A stretch of 64,000 bases of DNA from Bedellia somnulentella (Eukaryota; Arthropoda; Insecta; Lepidoptera; Bedelliidae), in assembly GCA_963576735.1 (NCBI GenBank), contig OY755171.1, positions 20,682,182-20,746,181 of the forward strand, written 5' to 3'. Below the pieces are notes generated by a model, which did not search any database, had not been told where the DNA came from, and saw only the letters and a list, made by a program, of their open reading frames with translations. Every line of letters starts with the position of its first letter. Positions within the stretch are counted from its first letter, which is position 1. Position numbers and translations under genes: made by a program. Positions 55,031 through 64,000 of the stretch are shown here, in pieces.

Positions 55031-55165
55031 TCACCGATAAATAATTCTATTGCTATTCGCAAACAATTCCATTTGCTCGAAATCTCGTTGTGGAAACTCC
55101 GCCTTACTACTTACGTATTTACTAAACCACTCTACGTTAATTAGTTTACTTTTTTGAAACATCGA
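55031..55165 (-). other. Exon-like open frame in copy B
   Basis: The minus strand encodes INVEWFSKYVSSKAEFPQRD and then FEQMELFANSNRIIYR before a GTGAGA donor-like site. Copy A has an in-frame TAG at the equivalent place but the same donor. The peptide has a mature look (mixed charges, aromatic residues), and I do not recognise it. The following ACCEPTOR-like TTTTCCAG at about 54745 (minus strand) leads only to a short frame. It may be a relic exon carried along by the duplication. Confidence 0.3.
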
Positions 55166-55208
55166 AGTGTAATAACAAGCTAGAAAAATTGCTGAAGTAT
55201 TTATACAA

Positions 55209-55329
55209 TTTATGCAAAACGTGGGTATTCTGAACACCGGGTGACAAAGTCACGTGATGTTCAGAAGTATTTGTACCTCTGCCAACCCCTTCGGGGATAT
55301 TCGGCGTGAACGTTTATGTTATGTTTTGT
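55209..55329 (+). repeat. 5'-truncated SINE-B with target duplication
   Basis: TATTTATACAA at 55198-55208 and 55330-55340. The equivalent empty site is in copy A near 24750, which has a single TATTTTTATGCTTATATAA-like stretch. This gives a clean filled/empty pair. Confidence 0.9.
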
Positions 55330-56090
55330 TATTTATACAAGCATAAAAATATCAATTTTCTGTGAGTAAATAAGAGAAAACAAATTTTCTTATTTTACAA
55401 TTATACTTTTTTGCTTTAAATGATAACCATCTGAAAATCCACCTGAATTGCTAGTACAATTATATTCTCAAGTTATACTTCTGCTGATTTAACAGAAAAG
55501 CTATCAAGTTTTGAGCTTGAATGATTAAAATTGCTAATCCAATATTCAATTTTCAATATCTTTAAGCAACTCTTTTTGCTCCGTCGATTTTTTAATTTTT
55601 TTTTTGTCATTTGACATAGACTGATTTAAAGTGCGCTGGTTAAAATTTTGGCCAACCAAAAAGGTTTCAGTTTAGGCGACAAGGACATAACAACGTTTAC
55701 ACGAAATACACGTGCACAAGTGAATGCGTAACTAATGTTTTGCGATTAATTGGTGATTTGCACTTATAAAATGTTTTGTGTGGTAGTTATTTTCTAAATT
55801 TATAATTTTCCAAAAATATATTGAAACCGATCTTGCCTAAAAATAGTGATCATGTAAATATATAAAAAAAACTGCTAACAACAAAGCAAAACAGTATTTA
55901 TATACACCGATCATGTCTTAGAAACTGTCACGTTATAGTCGCCTACAAATATAAATAAGATGCCAATTCACTCAGATTGAGCATATTCAAATATGCGAAG
56001 GAGCCGGAACGTGCTTGCAATACAGACTTCTTGGATTTGACCGGATTTTGATTTATCTTTAATAAATATTATTAAAATACGGAAGTATTT

Positions 56091-57002
56091 GAACATTTCG
56101 AATACCCGGGTGCATGATAAAGAAAATCAGAGGAAGTATAACTTGAGAAAATAATATTCTGCAAGGAATCCAAATGGATTTTTATTCGTTAGGAGACAGT
56201 AAATACTGGATTAGAGATAGTTAATACACGAAAACCGTCACAAAAGTTATTTTAACCTCCCCCATGACTGAAATGATAGTTGCTTGCTTCTAAAATAGGG
56301 TATTTTTTTATAATAATTATTATTATAAGGCGACATATTAGTAGAGTGATTTGACCATTGTCCACCGAGCTGACTTCGTGCGGATTAGCAGAATCGACCG
56401 AAATTATACACTGATATTGGACCAATTCACAAGTTCAGTCATTATTGTCTCTCAACTAAGCATCTACGATCCATTTGATATAGTATTACCTCTTGTGATG
56501 TACCATAATTTTAGTTTAGTGCAGCTTGGCTGGTATAACAAACCAGTAAGAATATAAAGATAAAATATATTTATTTGCCATCAGATACAAAACAACAGCT
56601 AAAAACAATACTAATTAAACACAAAAATAGCATGGATGGCAACAAAAAGGCAAAGTTCTTCGTGTAGGTTCCCATCATTTATACGTAGGACACTGCTGAT
56701 GCTACTAATACATACATATTCTTGAAAAACAACCACCTATCTCCTAAACTAACTATGAAATCACAAAGTAACAGAAATAAAGTTTCATATTCCAAACTCT
56801 CGATTCCAAGTATATAATTAATTGAGGTTAAGGATTACTTAAAACGGAATTTAATTCACACGAAACTGGAACTTTCGAATTAACTATTATTAAATTAACT
56901 TCTTCACTGAAGATTAATTGTAATTGAGAAATTAATTAACCATGGTTGTTAACGGTCAGGGAATTATCTGTATTATCTTGAGAAACCCCCATAGATAAGC
57001 CT
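56091..57002. other. Intergenic DNA
   Basis: No gene recognised. Short open frames such as 56351-56557 show no domain features. Confidence 0.45.
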
Positions 57003-57396
57003 ACATACATATACTCACGGCTATAAATCTCTAGAAGGGGTAACCAGAGCTAAGAAATTAGAAATTCTAAATAGAATTAGAAAAAAAAGTTGTATGTGGA
57101 AGGAAGGTAAAATAAATGTTTCAATAGTTGTATTTTACACGTTTTATTATTTATTACGTACAATATAGATATTATTATAAAACATGAGGGTCCTAAAATA
57201 TCACGCAACAAACATATACTTACGGCTATAAATCCCTCGAAGGGTTAGCCAGAGCTTCAGAATATGAAATTACTGAGTTATTTTTGAAAGTTGAGTGGGG
57301 GAGAGTTTGTGTGTTTGCATCACACAAACATTCGCCTTTTACGAACTTACACGAGAAGAAATGCGGGAGTACTACTTAAAATCAACACTACACAGA
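57003..57396 (-). repeat. Two degraded SINE-A fragments
   Basis: 57003-57070 (ACATACATATACTCACGGC, AGAAGGGGTAACCAGAGC) and 57211-57396 (CATATACTTACGGCTATAAA to AATCAACACTACACAG). Both are reverse-oriented and eroded. An 84-codon frame across the second is accidental. Confidence 0.65.
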
Positions 57397-57811
57397 AAAG
57401 TATTCACTACTAAGTGCAAAATGAGTTTGTATATAATTGCGTCCCGAAATAATAATCATTCTATTTCAATAAACCTATTTCTATCCTTGGTCCCATGTTG
57501 GATAATTCATAATATTTCCCTTATTTGCCATGGATACCTAATGAATTAAAAATCGATTTTAATGAAAAGCACTGCCATTACAATACTAGGTTACATTGTT
57601 TTAGTAAAATATCAACTAAAAAAATCAATATTATACTCATGAGGATTATAGATTTAACTTTATTTTCAGGTTGACATAAACATGTCTAATAACTAAGGTA
57701 TAGGTATAGGTATATATACATATAACGCAATATAAGACAATGACAGAAAATAAATAATCATAAGCATTATTCGCTCTTAAATTTTTCACAGTTATCTAGA
57801 TTCAACTCAAA
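57397..57811. other. Intergenic DNA
   Basis: AT-rich, with no gene or repeat recognised. Confidence 0.45.
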
Positions 57812-57916
57812 CATTCACGCCGAATATCCTCGAAAGGGTTAGTTGGAGGTGCTTATTCTTCTTAACATCACGTGACATTGTCACCTGGTAGTGTTCAGAG
57901 TACCCACGTCTTGCTG
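57812..57916 (-). repeat. SINE-B fragment
   Basis: ACATTCACGCCGAATATCC, then AACATCACGTGACATTGTC and GTTCAGAGTACCCACGT. Only the 3' half of the family is present. Confidence 0.7.
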
Positions 57917-58040
57917 CACCCTCTCTACAATTTACTAAAAGATGACATACATGTTCTTAATATGTTTACAATACGATCTCCAAGTGCCAAATTTTTTTTT
58001 TCTACTCTCTTTGGGATAGATTTAGTTGGAGATTTTCTGA

Positions 58041-58275
58041 ATACGAGGGGCATGCCAAAAGAAACTAGATACTCAAATATTATAAATTTATTCTATATTA
58101 CAAGTATCGATCTTTTCAAAGTATTCACCATGGAAACGTATACACTTTTCCATACGTCTGAACCAATTGGAAAATACTTGTGACCACTCTTCTTTACATA
58201 CCTCACAAATCTCGAAATTATAGGCAACCAGCGCATCTTCTTTGCTTTCAAACCTCTTCCCCTTTAGTTTTTCTT
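58041..58275 (-). pseudogene. mariner transposase C-terminal relic with one end
   Basis: The minus strand from about 58275 encodes GKRFESKEDALVAYNFE, then WFRRMEKCIRFHGEYFEK, close to the C-terminal WxxRxxKCIxxxGxYxEK end of mariner transposases. The terminal sequence TACGAGGGGCATGCCAAAAG at 58042-58061 looks like the transposon end. The DDD catalytic core and the other end are absent. Confidence 0.7.
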
Positions 58276-58640
58276 AGCGAAGCGCGGGGCGGAGCGAGCA
58301 CCTCAAATGAATCATCTGTATTTCGAATATGTGGAACATGATTTTTTTTAAATAATATTATTATTATTCAACATTTTCAACATAACAGACAGTACTATCC
58401 TAGTAACAAAATTATTGATTAGAACAATATGATCATTAAATGTTATTAAGAAAAACAATGTAGTTTAAAAAAAATCTTGGTAGTGACATTATTAATAAAA
58501 AAAATATGATCACTAACTGTCATGATGACCTCACCTGTTATGTTGGTAGTATTAAAAATGTATGAATAAATAAAATATGACAAATAAAATGATGAAGAGT
58601 GATTATTATGAACACAAATCGTTAGTAACAGTAAACGTAA
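58276..58640. other. Intergenic DNA
   Basis: Starts with a short GC-rich patch (GCGAAGCGCGGGGCGGAGCG at 58279-58298) and continues AT-rich. No gene. Confidence 0.45.
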
Positions 58641-58727
58641 ACAGTAGAAACACTATCTAGTTTTTGCACTAAGTGTGAAAGTGTAAGTACTGTCATAAAT
58701 GATGTATCTCCTGAAAATAGAAATAAT

Positions 58728-59348
58728 ATGGTTCAGCCCACTTTTGCTTACAATAGAGATGTATCGACTCAGAGGACTTTAGTCTTCTCCGATTCTCTTG
58801 GTGTTAACATTGGCCATCATTTAAACAAAGAATTAGACCAATGTATTTTAAATACTTGTATGCCCGGAGCAAGTTACTCTCAAATAATAAATACCATTTT
58901 AAAAGAACAATATGACTCCAATACTACTTTAGTTATTTTAATTGGTTCGAGTAATAAGGTGAATCCAAGTGACTTAAAGAAATCATTTGACAAATTGGTC
59001 AATTTAAATGTTAGAAAAATAATTATAAGTGACTTCCTATATTCCAAGCATCTTAGCTATAAGGTTAATACTAGGATTTATAAACTAAATATGTTACTAT
59101 ATAATTTGACCTTGGGATATAGGCAAAAAATTGTTAATTTTAATATAAATAATTATATTAAGAAACCATTATTGACTAAAAGTACCTTGAAAGTACCTGA
59201 ACATTGTAAAAAACGTCTAGCTATGTTACTAGCTAGTAATATTGTATACAACAATGTTATTAATTTGAATAACATAACAATTTCATCTGACTTGGATGCA
59301 GTTATTAGTACATGTACTAATGTATCTGCAAATTTAGCTTTAAACTAG
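58728..59348 (+). CDS. LINE ORF1 C-terminal part, SGNH/esterase-like domain
   Basis: 206 residues from the ATG at 58728, and the same frame is open upstream to about 58643 (SSFCTKCESVSTV), so this ATG may be internal. The order TLVFSDSLGVNI, then CMPGASYSQI, then LVILIGSSNKVNP and KIIISDFLYS fits an SGNH-hydrolase-like fold: an S-D-S-L-G block, a G-A-S-Y block and a G-x-x-N-like block. Such esterase-like domains occur in ORF1 proteins of CR1/jockey-group LINEs and are thought to act in RNP formation or membrane association. The stop UAG at 59346 directly follows TTTAAAC. Confidence 0.7.
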   Translation: MVQPTFAYNRDVSTQRTLVFSDSLGVNIGHHLNKELDQCILNTCMPGASYSQIINTILKEQYDSNTTLVILIGSSNKVNPSDLKKSFDKLVNLNVRKIIISDFLYSKHLSYKVNTRIYKLNMLLYNLTLGYRQKIVNFNINNYIKKPLLTKSTLKVPEHCKKRLAMLLASNIVYNNVINLNNITISSDLDAVISTCTNVSANLALN

Positions 59349-62194
59349 GTAGTAAGACAAAGGAAAAGGCATACATTTTACTAGTTCATCAGAACATACA
59401 GAGCCTTTCCTGCAAACTATTAGAATTAGAGTTATTCATTAATAAGTACAATGCCAAAATACTTTGTTTAACAGAACACTGGTTAAAAGCAGAACAAATG
59501 AATTTTAGTTTAAAGAATTACACAGTGGGCAGTTGTTTTAACAGAGAGTCCATAATGTGTGGGGGTAGTATGATACTATTATATGTAGACATTAAATTTA
59601 AAGAAAGAAAAGACATCTGTAGACTCTCTGTTGAACAACATGTAGAAATCTCATGCATTGAATTGAGCAAGTATATAATTTTGTGTGTATATCGCCCACC
59701 CAAAGGTAACTATGACATCTTTGAAGCAGCGATGGAAGATGCTTTGGGGATGGCTTCCCGCAGCTCCAGAGAGGTTGTAGTTTGTGGGGATTTCAATGTT
59801 GACTTGTTGGGTGAGGGTCTAGTAAAGGAGAGAATATTGACATTTTTTCAATCATTTAATCTTCTAAATGTATTTAATGAGCCAACCCGAATTACCTCGA
59901 CCTCTGCAACATGTTTAGATAATATTTATTGCAATTGTGATTACTCCGGTCACTTCCTTTTTGATTGCATTACCTCAGACCACAAGGGTCAATTTATAAA
60001 TTTAGAATTTACCATCGAAAAGAAAAAGTCAATAGTATGTAGACAGATAACTGAAAAAAAACTTAGCTTATTTGAAAATAATATTAGGTCTAGCATCAGC
60101 CCCCCAATGAGAAGCAGTGAATCATTAGAGAATTGTCTTTCATTCATCAATGAGCTAAAAACTGAATTCAACAAAATCTTTAAAACTAAGGTAATACTGT
60201 GTAATACAAAATGCTCTTTTGCTGAATGGGCCACCGCTGGAATTAGAATAAGTAGAGATCACCTATATAACATTTATAGAGAAAAGTCCTTTAACTTCAA
60301 CCAAGATTTTATTATTTATGTCAGAAATTATTCAAAAATTTTCAAAAAAGTTTGTGGTGAAGCTAAATCTAGATGCATAAAACATAAAATTATGAATTCT
60401 TCTAACAAGAGTAAGACTGTCTGGAAAATAATTAACAGTGAAACTGGAAAACTAAAGTCCCCACATGATCTCAATTTATTATTAGATAATGAACTGATAC
60501 AGTCAAGATCACAAATTGCTGACATTTTTGAAAATCATTTTATTAATACCCCTACTCAGACAACAGAGAAATTAAATTCATGTCCCCAAAAAGCTCTTGA
60601 GTTGTTGGAACGAAATGTTACCAAAACAACAGCACAGTTTTCTTTCATGTATGTTGACAGTAATGATATAATTAAAAATTTTAAAACTATTAGTCTTAAA
60701 AAAACCGAAGACATAACCGGAATGTCAGTTTTCGTCATAAACAGAATAATAAATATAATCGCTCCTCATTTAACGATACTTTTTAATAAATGTATAGATA
60801 TAGGAGAATTTCCAGACTGTATGAAGTTAAGTAGGCTCATCCCACTACATAAATCAGGAGATAGTCAGGACTTTACCAATTATAGGCCTATTTCTATTTT
60901 GCCAGTTCTCAGTAAAGTTTTTGAGAAAATCATGTCCAACCAAATGCTTTCATATTTCAACAATCATAATATATTCCATGACGAGCAATATGGTTTCACC
61001 AAAGGTAGGTCTACTGTAGATGCAGGAGTGTCACTAATGAAACATATTTTTAATTCATGGGAAAACTCCCGGGATGCATTAGGTATATTTTGTGACCTCA
61101 CAAAAGCTTTTGATTGTGTAAAAAAAGAAATAGCGTTGATTAAACTTAAATATTACGGTTTTGACGAGCAAGCACTGAAATTAATGGCATCATATCTTCA
61201 TAAAAGAACTTTAAAGGTTGATATTAATGGAACCACGTCGGAAGGATCGGAAATAGAGATGGGCGTTCCTCAAGGTTCTATACTTGGCCCATTACTGTTT
61301 CTGATTTACATTAATGATTTACCATTTATGGTACAAAAGTATTCTGAGATAGTTATGTTTGCAGATGACACATCTTTAATATTTAATGTAGCGAGATCCT
61401 CTACATCTCTTGACGACGTAAATAAAGCTATCTCACTGGTATTGCATTGGTTTACTGTAAATAACCTGGTTCTAAATGCCAAAAAAACTAAATGTATTAA
61501 ATTTACTTTACCGAATGTTAGGCAAGTTGATAACAATATTGTTATTGATAGTGAACAAGTAGAATTAGTGAAAGAAACAAAATTCCTAGGGATAATAATC
61601 GATTCTAAGTTGCAATGGGGACCCCATATACTAACACTTTCTAAAAGGCTGAGCTCAGCAGCGTATGCCGTGCGTAAGATTAGAGAAATAGCAGACGTAG
61701 AAACAGCTCGCATTGTGTATTTCAGTTATTTTCATAGTATTATGTCGTACGGTATTTTATTATGGGGTAAAGCGGCTGATGTTCATAAAGTTTTCGTCTT
61801 ACAAAAGCGAGCTATCCGATCTATTTACATGTTGAGGTCGAGGTATTCGTTGCGCGAAAAATTTAAAGAAATTGGCATTTTAACTGTCCCTTGCCAATAC
61901 ATATTTGAGAATTTAATGTATGCCAAAAAGAATATAGGCCAATTTAGTAAAGTTAGTGATAGGCATACTGTTAACACTCGAAATAAGGACAAACTTCACG
62001 TACCGAAGTGGAGACTTAATAAAGTAAGTAACTCCTTTATGGGACTATCCCTGAAAATGTTCAACAAACTTCCTTCTGACATATTGGAATTGCCTGTGGC
62101 ATCTTTTAAAAAGGCAATAAAAGCCATGCTTTTAAAGAAGTCTTACTACAGTGTTCAAGATTTTTTAAACGACAAGGACCCAACGCGCACATGA
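59321..62194 (+). CDS. LINE ORF2: endonuclease and reverse transcriptase
   Basis: The frame opens at 59321, in the -1 frame relative to ORF1. Its first ATG is only at 59498, inside the endonuclease. Upstream of that ATG the frame already encodes conserved endonuclease sequence (LLVHQNIQSLS, LCLTEHWLKAEQ), so translation must begin earlier. Numbering from 59498: endonuclease GDFNVD at 97-102 and SDH at 160-162. Reverse transcriptase has NYRPISILP, GFTKGRST, FCDLTKAFD with catalytic D533, GVPQGSILGP (589-598) and FADD (621-624), all intact. The C-terminus ends MLLKKSYYSVQDFLNDKD. It would nick target DNA and reverse transcribe the element RNA. The frame has no stop in 957 codons, so the copy is young and may be coding-competent. 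Confidence 0.93.
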   Translation, partial: CICKFSFKLGSKTKEKAYILLVHQNIQSLSCKLLELELFINKYNAKILCLTEHWLKAEQMNFSLKNYTVGSCFNRESIMCGGSMILLYVDIKFKERKDICRLSVEQHVEISCIELSKYIILCVYRPPKGNYDIFEAAMEDALGMASRSSREVVVCGDFNVDLLGEGLVKERILTFFQSFNLLNVFNEPTRITSTSATCLDNIYCNCDYSGHFLFDCITSDHKGQFINLEFTIEKKKSIVCRQITEKKLSLFENNIRSSISPPMRSSESLENCLSFINELKTEFNKIFKTKVILCNTKCSFAEWATAGIRISRDHLYNIYREKSFNFNQDFIIYVRNYSKIFKKVCGEAKSRCIKHKIMNSSNKSKTVWKIINSETGKLKSPHDLNLLLDNELIQSRSQIADIFENHFINTPTQTTEKLNSCPQKALELLERNVTKTTAQFSFMYVDSNDIIKNFKTISLKKTEDITGMSVFVINRIINIIAPHLTILFNKCIDIGEFPDCMKLSRLIPLHKSGDSQDFTNYRPISILPVLSKVFEKIMSNQMLSYFNNHNIFHDEQYGFTKGRSTVDAGVSLMKHIFNSWENSRDALGIFCDLTKAFDCVKKEIALIKLKYYGFDEQALKLMASYLHKRTLKVDINGTTSEGSEIEMGVPQGSILGPLLFLIYINDLPFMVQKYSEIVMFADDTSLIFNVARSSTSLDDVNKAISLVLHWFTVNNLVLNAKKTKCIKFTLPNVRQVDNNIVIDSEQVELVKETKFLGIIIDSKLQWGPHILTLSKRLSSAAYAVRKIREIADVETARIVYFSYFHSIMSYGILLWGKAADVHKVFVLQKRAIRSIYMLRSRYSLREKFKEIGILTVPCQYIFENLMYAKKNIGQFSKVSDRHTVNTRNKDKLHVPKWRLNKVSNSFMGLSLKMFNKLPSDILELPVASFKKAIKAMLLKKSYYSVQDFLNDKDPTRT
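59330..59345 (+). promoter_or_regulatory. Candidate -1 ribosomal frameshift site
   Basis: In the ORF1 frame the bases read A AAT TTA (59330-59336) and T TTA AAC (59339-59345), then TAG. Both fit the X XXY YYZ rule, and TTTAAAC is a classic slippery heptamer. A -1 slip at either moves ribosomes into ORF2, which has no ATG before 59498. A possible stem TAGTAA/TTACTA follows downstream, though it is weak. Termination-reinitiation is the main alternative. Confidence 0.5.
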
Positions 62195-62420
62195 CCGTGT
62201 CCGTAAAGCTATAAATCTTCCCTCGTTATTCCTAGGAATAATTGTCTGGTGAGGATTTTTCTTCTCACGTTATGTGATTGGTTTTTGTGATGGACAATTT
62301 ATTTTAAATATGTCAAACTAGCGTTTGGTTTTGTCGCATAGAAAATCTTTTATAAAGTAAAAACATGTTAATAAACTGAAATTGTACAAACCATGTTTTG
62401 AAAAAATGAAAAAATGTGAA

Positions 62421-64000
62421 TGTAAAGAGTTTCTTTGTTGCTTCTTCTCTTTACGAACACCTTCCGAAGCAACGGACTAATGATAAATTTAAAAAAATTT
62501 GACGTTCAAAAAATGTTAATTTTTAACTTAATTTTGAAAAATAAACTTTTTGACTTTTTTTGACTTTTTTTAGAAAGACAACGAATATGATTTAGAATTT
62601 TATGTGAGCCAATACGGACCCATTTTTGTGCTATGTGTCTTTTTTTACGTGTGTAGCAGCAAATAAATGTATAAAAGAAAATGTAGAAGAAATGAAAAGT
62701 ATGTAATTAGGGATAGCAAATATAAAGAGTTGCAAAGCGGTGATAGTGCCCCTATATGAAGGAAACGGTCACGCAAGAAAGCGAAAAACTACCAACCCTT
62801 TTAACTTTTATGCATTACCCATCTATAAACTAAATGTTTACGATAGCTCCCACGAAAAATCGGTCATCATATAACGTTTTACAATAGAATCAGTTAAAAC
62901 AATTTATTATTTATCACTAGAATACTCTCAATATAAAAAATAGTTTAAAACTGTATTCAGCTTTTAAATCATACTGTTGGGCTGCGAACAAAACTTAGCG
63001 TTTCTTATTAAAATTGTTAGTTTATCTGTGAGGGACGGATAATGCTGTTGTTATGGGCGGGATGCAAATTTCTGACGTCACAAAAATTGTTTGTATAGTC
63101 TATTGTCTACTGGCATCGAATAAGCAGCTATTCTCAGAAATTAAATCACGAAAACACCGACTACGACAACTGAGCGCATATGGACGTACGTCCAATCGTT
63201 CATATGCATTAAATAAAAACAAGTTATTGCAAAACTGCAACTAGACACATATACTTGATACTTCTCAAACACGATCACACATTAAAGCAGATTTTTTTTT
63301 AAAAGCGACAGTTTCATTTAGAATAATAACTGATGTAGAATCAAAATAACATTAGACCTGGTATCTTTTGCCGCAGTCAAAGGAAATAGAATTCACAGAC
63401 GCATTCATTCTCATAATTTTAGTTTACCTTTTATAAAGTTAAATGATATTAAGAGACCGAGATAAAATTTAGTAGCTTATTCTAATTTCATCTAAAACTT
63501 TAGTAGCGGAATAGCAGCTTCATTGCTAATTAACTTAAGTTCTCAAAGTTTTTGAACATGCATTAGTTTAATCAACATAATTCTATCGCTTCTATTTTTA
63601 AAACCCAAAAGGGGCAGAATTTAATCTTCCAGTATTAATAATAATGTAAGTATATAGTTCCTCCCGTGAGTGTTCAGCGAGAGGCTTCATAGGTGATTTT
63701 CTTTACTTCTTCTCCTTCATTTATGCACGTGTAATTCGTGTAAAAGTTGTTATGTTTTTGTCACCTAAACTGCTGCCTTGTTTTGGCAAAAATTTTTATC
63801 TCTAATTTTGAGCTTTTTCATTTAATTAGCATCAGTACGATTTCATCTTCTTTTAACATTATTGTTTATTGAACATTACTATATTATTACTATACGTTTC
63901 CAACTTAATATTCAAATAAATTGTTCTACTGTAAATAATATCTTTAATTTGACTCGGCATCCTACAAACATAGCATACATACATACTCGTATATTCATGG
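62421..64000. other. Intergenic DNA with a partial dispersed-segment copy
   Basis: About 63540-63610 matches 23310-23380, and about 63725-63800 matches 24370-24450 in the same orientation (TTGTTATGTTTTTGTCACC), so this is copy C of the dispersed segment with a deletion. A short (CATA)n run lies near the end. The 63-codon frame at 63053-63244 has no recognisable feature. Confidence 0.5.

Larger units (their letters stand above)
54569..56090 (-). repeat. Dispersed 1.5-kb segment, copy B (inverted relative to copy A)
   Basis: Reverse complement of 24009-25520 over its whole length, interrupted by a 121-bp SINE-B at 55209-55329 that copy A lacks. A third, partial copy lies at about 63530-63800. 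No terminal repeats or transposase motifs were found, so transposon and segmental duplication are both open. Confidence 0.7.
58640..62420 (+). mobile_element. Well-preserved two-ORF LINE (jockey/CR1-like)
   Basis: ORF1 (to 59348) and ORF2 (59321-62194) overlap in different frames and are intact. A 3' UTR of about 200 bp follows with AATAAACTGAAATTG near 62370 and a TGAAAAAA-type end near 62395-62415. The 5' end appears truncated, because the ORF1 frame is open upstream of its first ATG only to a stop near 58640. No target duplication was found. It is the most intact retroelement in the window. Confidence 0.85.

Overview
The window looks like AT-rich, intron-containing insect nuclear DNA, most likely from a moth or butterfly. 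This is an inference from three things: U2-type introns in a small four-helix membrane protein gene, large numbers of tRNA-type SINEs, and a characteristic mix of transposons (jockey-like LINEs with an esterase-like first ORF, BEL/Pao, Penelope-like, piggyBac, Helitron-type, mariner). I see no bacterial operons, rRNA, authentic tRNA genes or CRISPR arrays.

Layout. 1-5160 is intergenic DNA with SINE copies. 5161-8180 holds the only host gene I can assemble: six exons for a protein with four membrane helices, whose last acceptor carries one extra base. 8663-9484 is a terminal-inverted-repeat element. 11150-21710 holds broken duplicates of the host gene: exon 2, 5 and 6 relics on the + strand and exon 4 relics on the - strand. 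Repeats lie between them, including a Penelope-like copy (15492-16574) and an internally deleted piggyBac (about 17716-18576). 22759-29400 is repeats: a foldback element, one copy of a 1.5-kb dispersed segment, a Helitron-type OTU/helicase relic and a second foldback element cut by a SINE.

31270-39946 is a nest of retroelements. A LINE end is followed by a minus-strand BEL/Pao pol gene split by a young non-autonomous LTR element (33989-37364), which itself received a SINE. Beyond a 75-bp tandem array lies a second, plus-strand BEL/Pao relic. 40043-42290 is a 2.25-kb palindromic element with an 8-bp target duplication, followed by two strong hairpins and a 5'-truncated LINE (42605-44570). 44570-58640 is mostly old DNA with SINEs, a 3.2-kb TIR element (48793-51961), an inverted copy of the 1.5-kb segment (54569-56090) and a mariner relic. 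58640-62420 is the best preserved retroelement, a two-ORF LINE.

The coding sequences do not form a pathway; almost all are transposon genes or their remains. The most interesting points are: a possible -1 ribosomal frameshift signal joining the two ORFs of the LINE (TTTAAAC directly before the ORF1 stop); hammerhead-like motifs beside a Penelope inverted repeat; the scattered exons of the membrane-protein gene; and the palindromic element with repeated subterminal motifs and an embedded ATG-plus-splice-donor. All calls were made by eye, so positions of repeat edges are approximate unless a target duplication is given.
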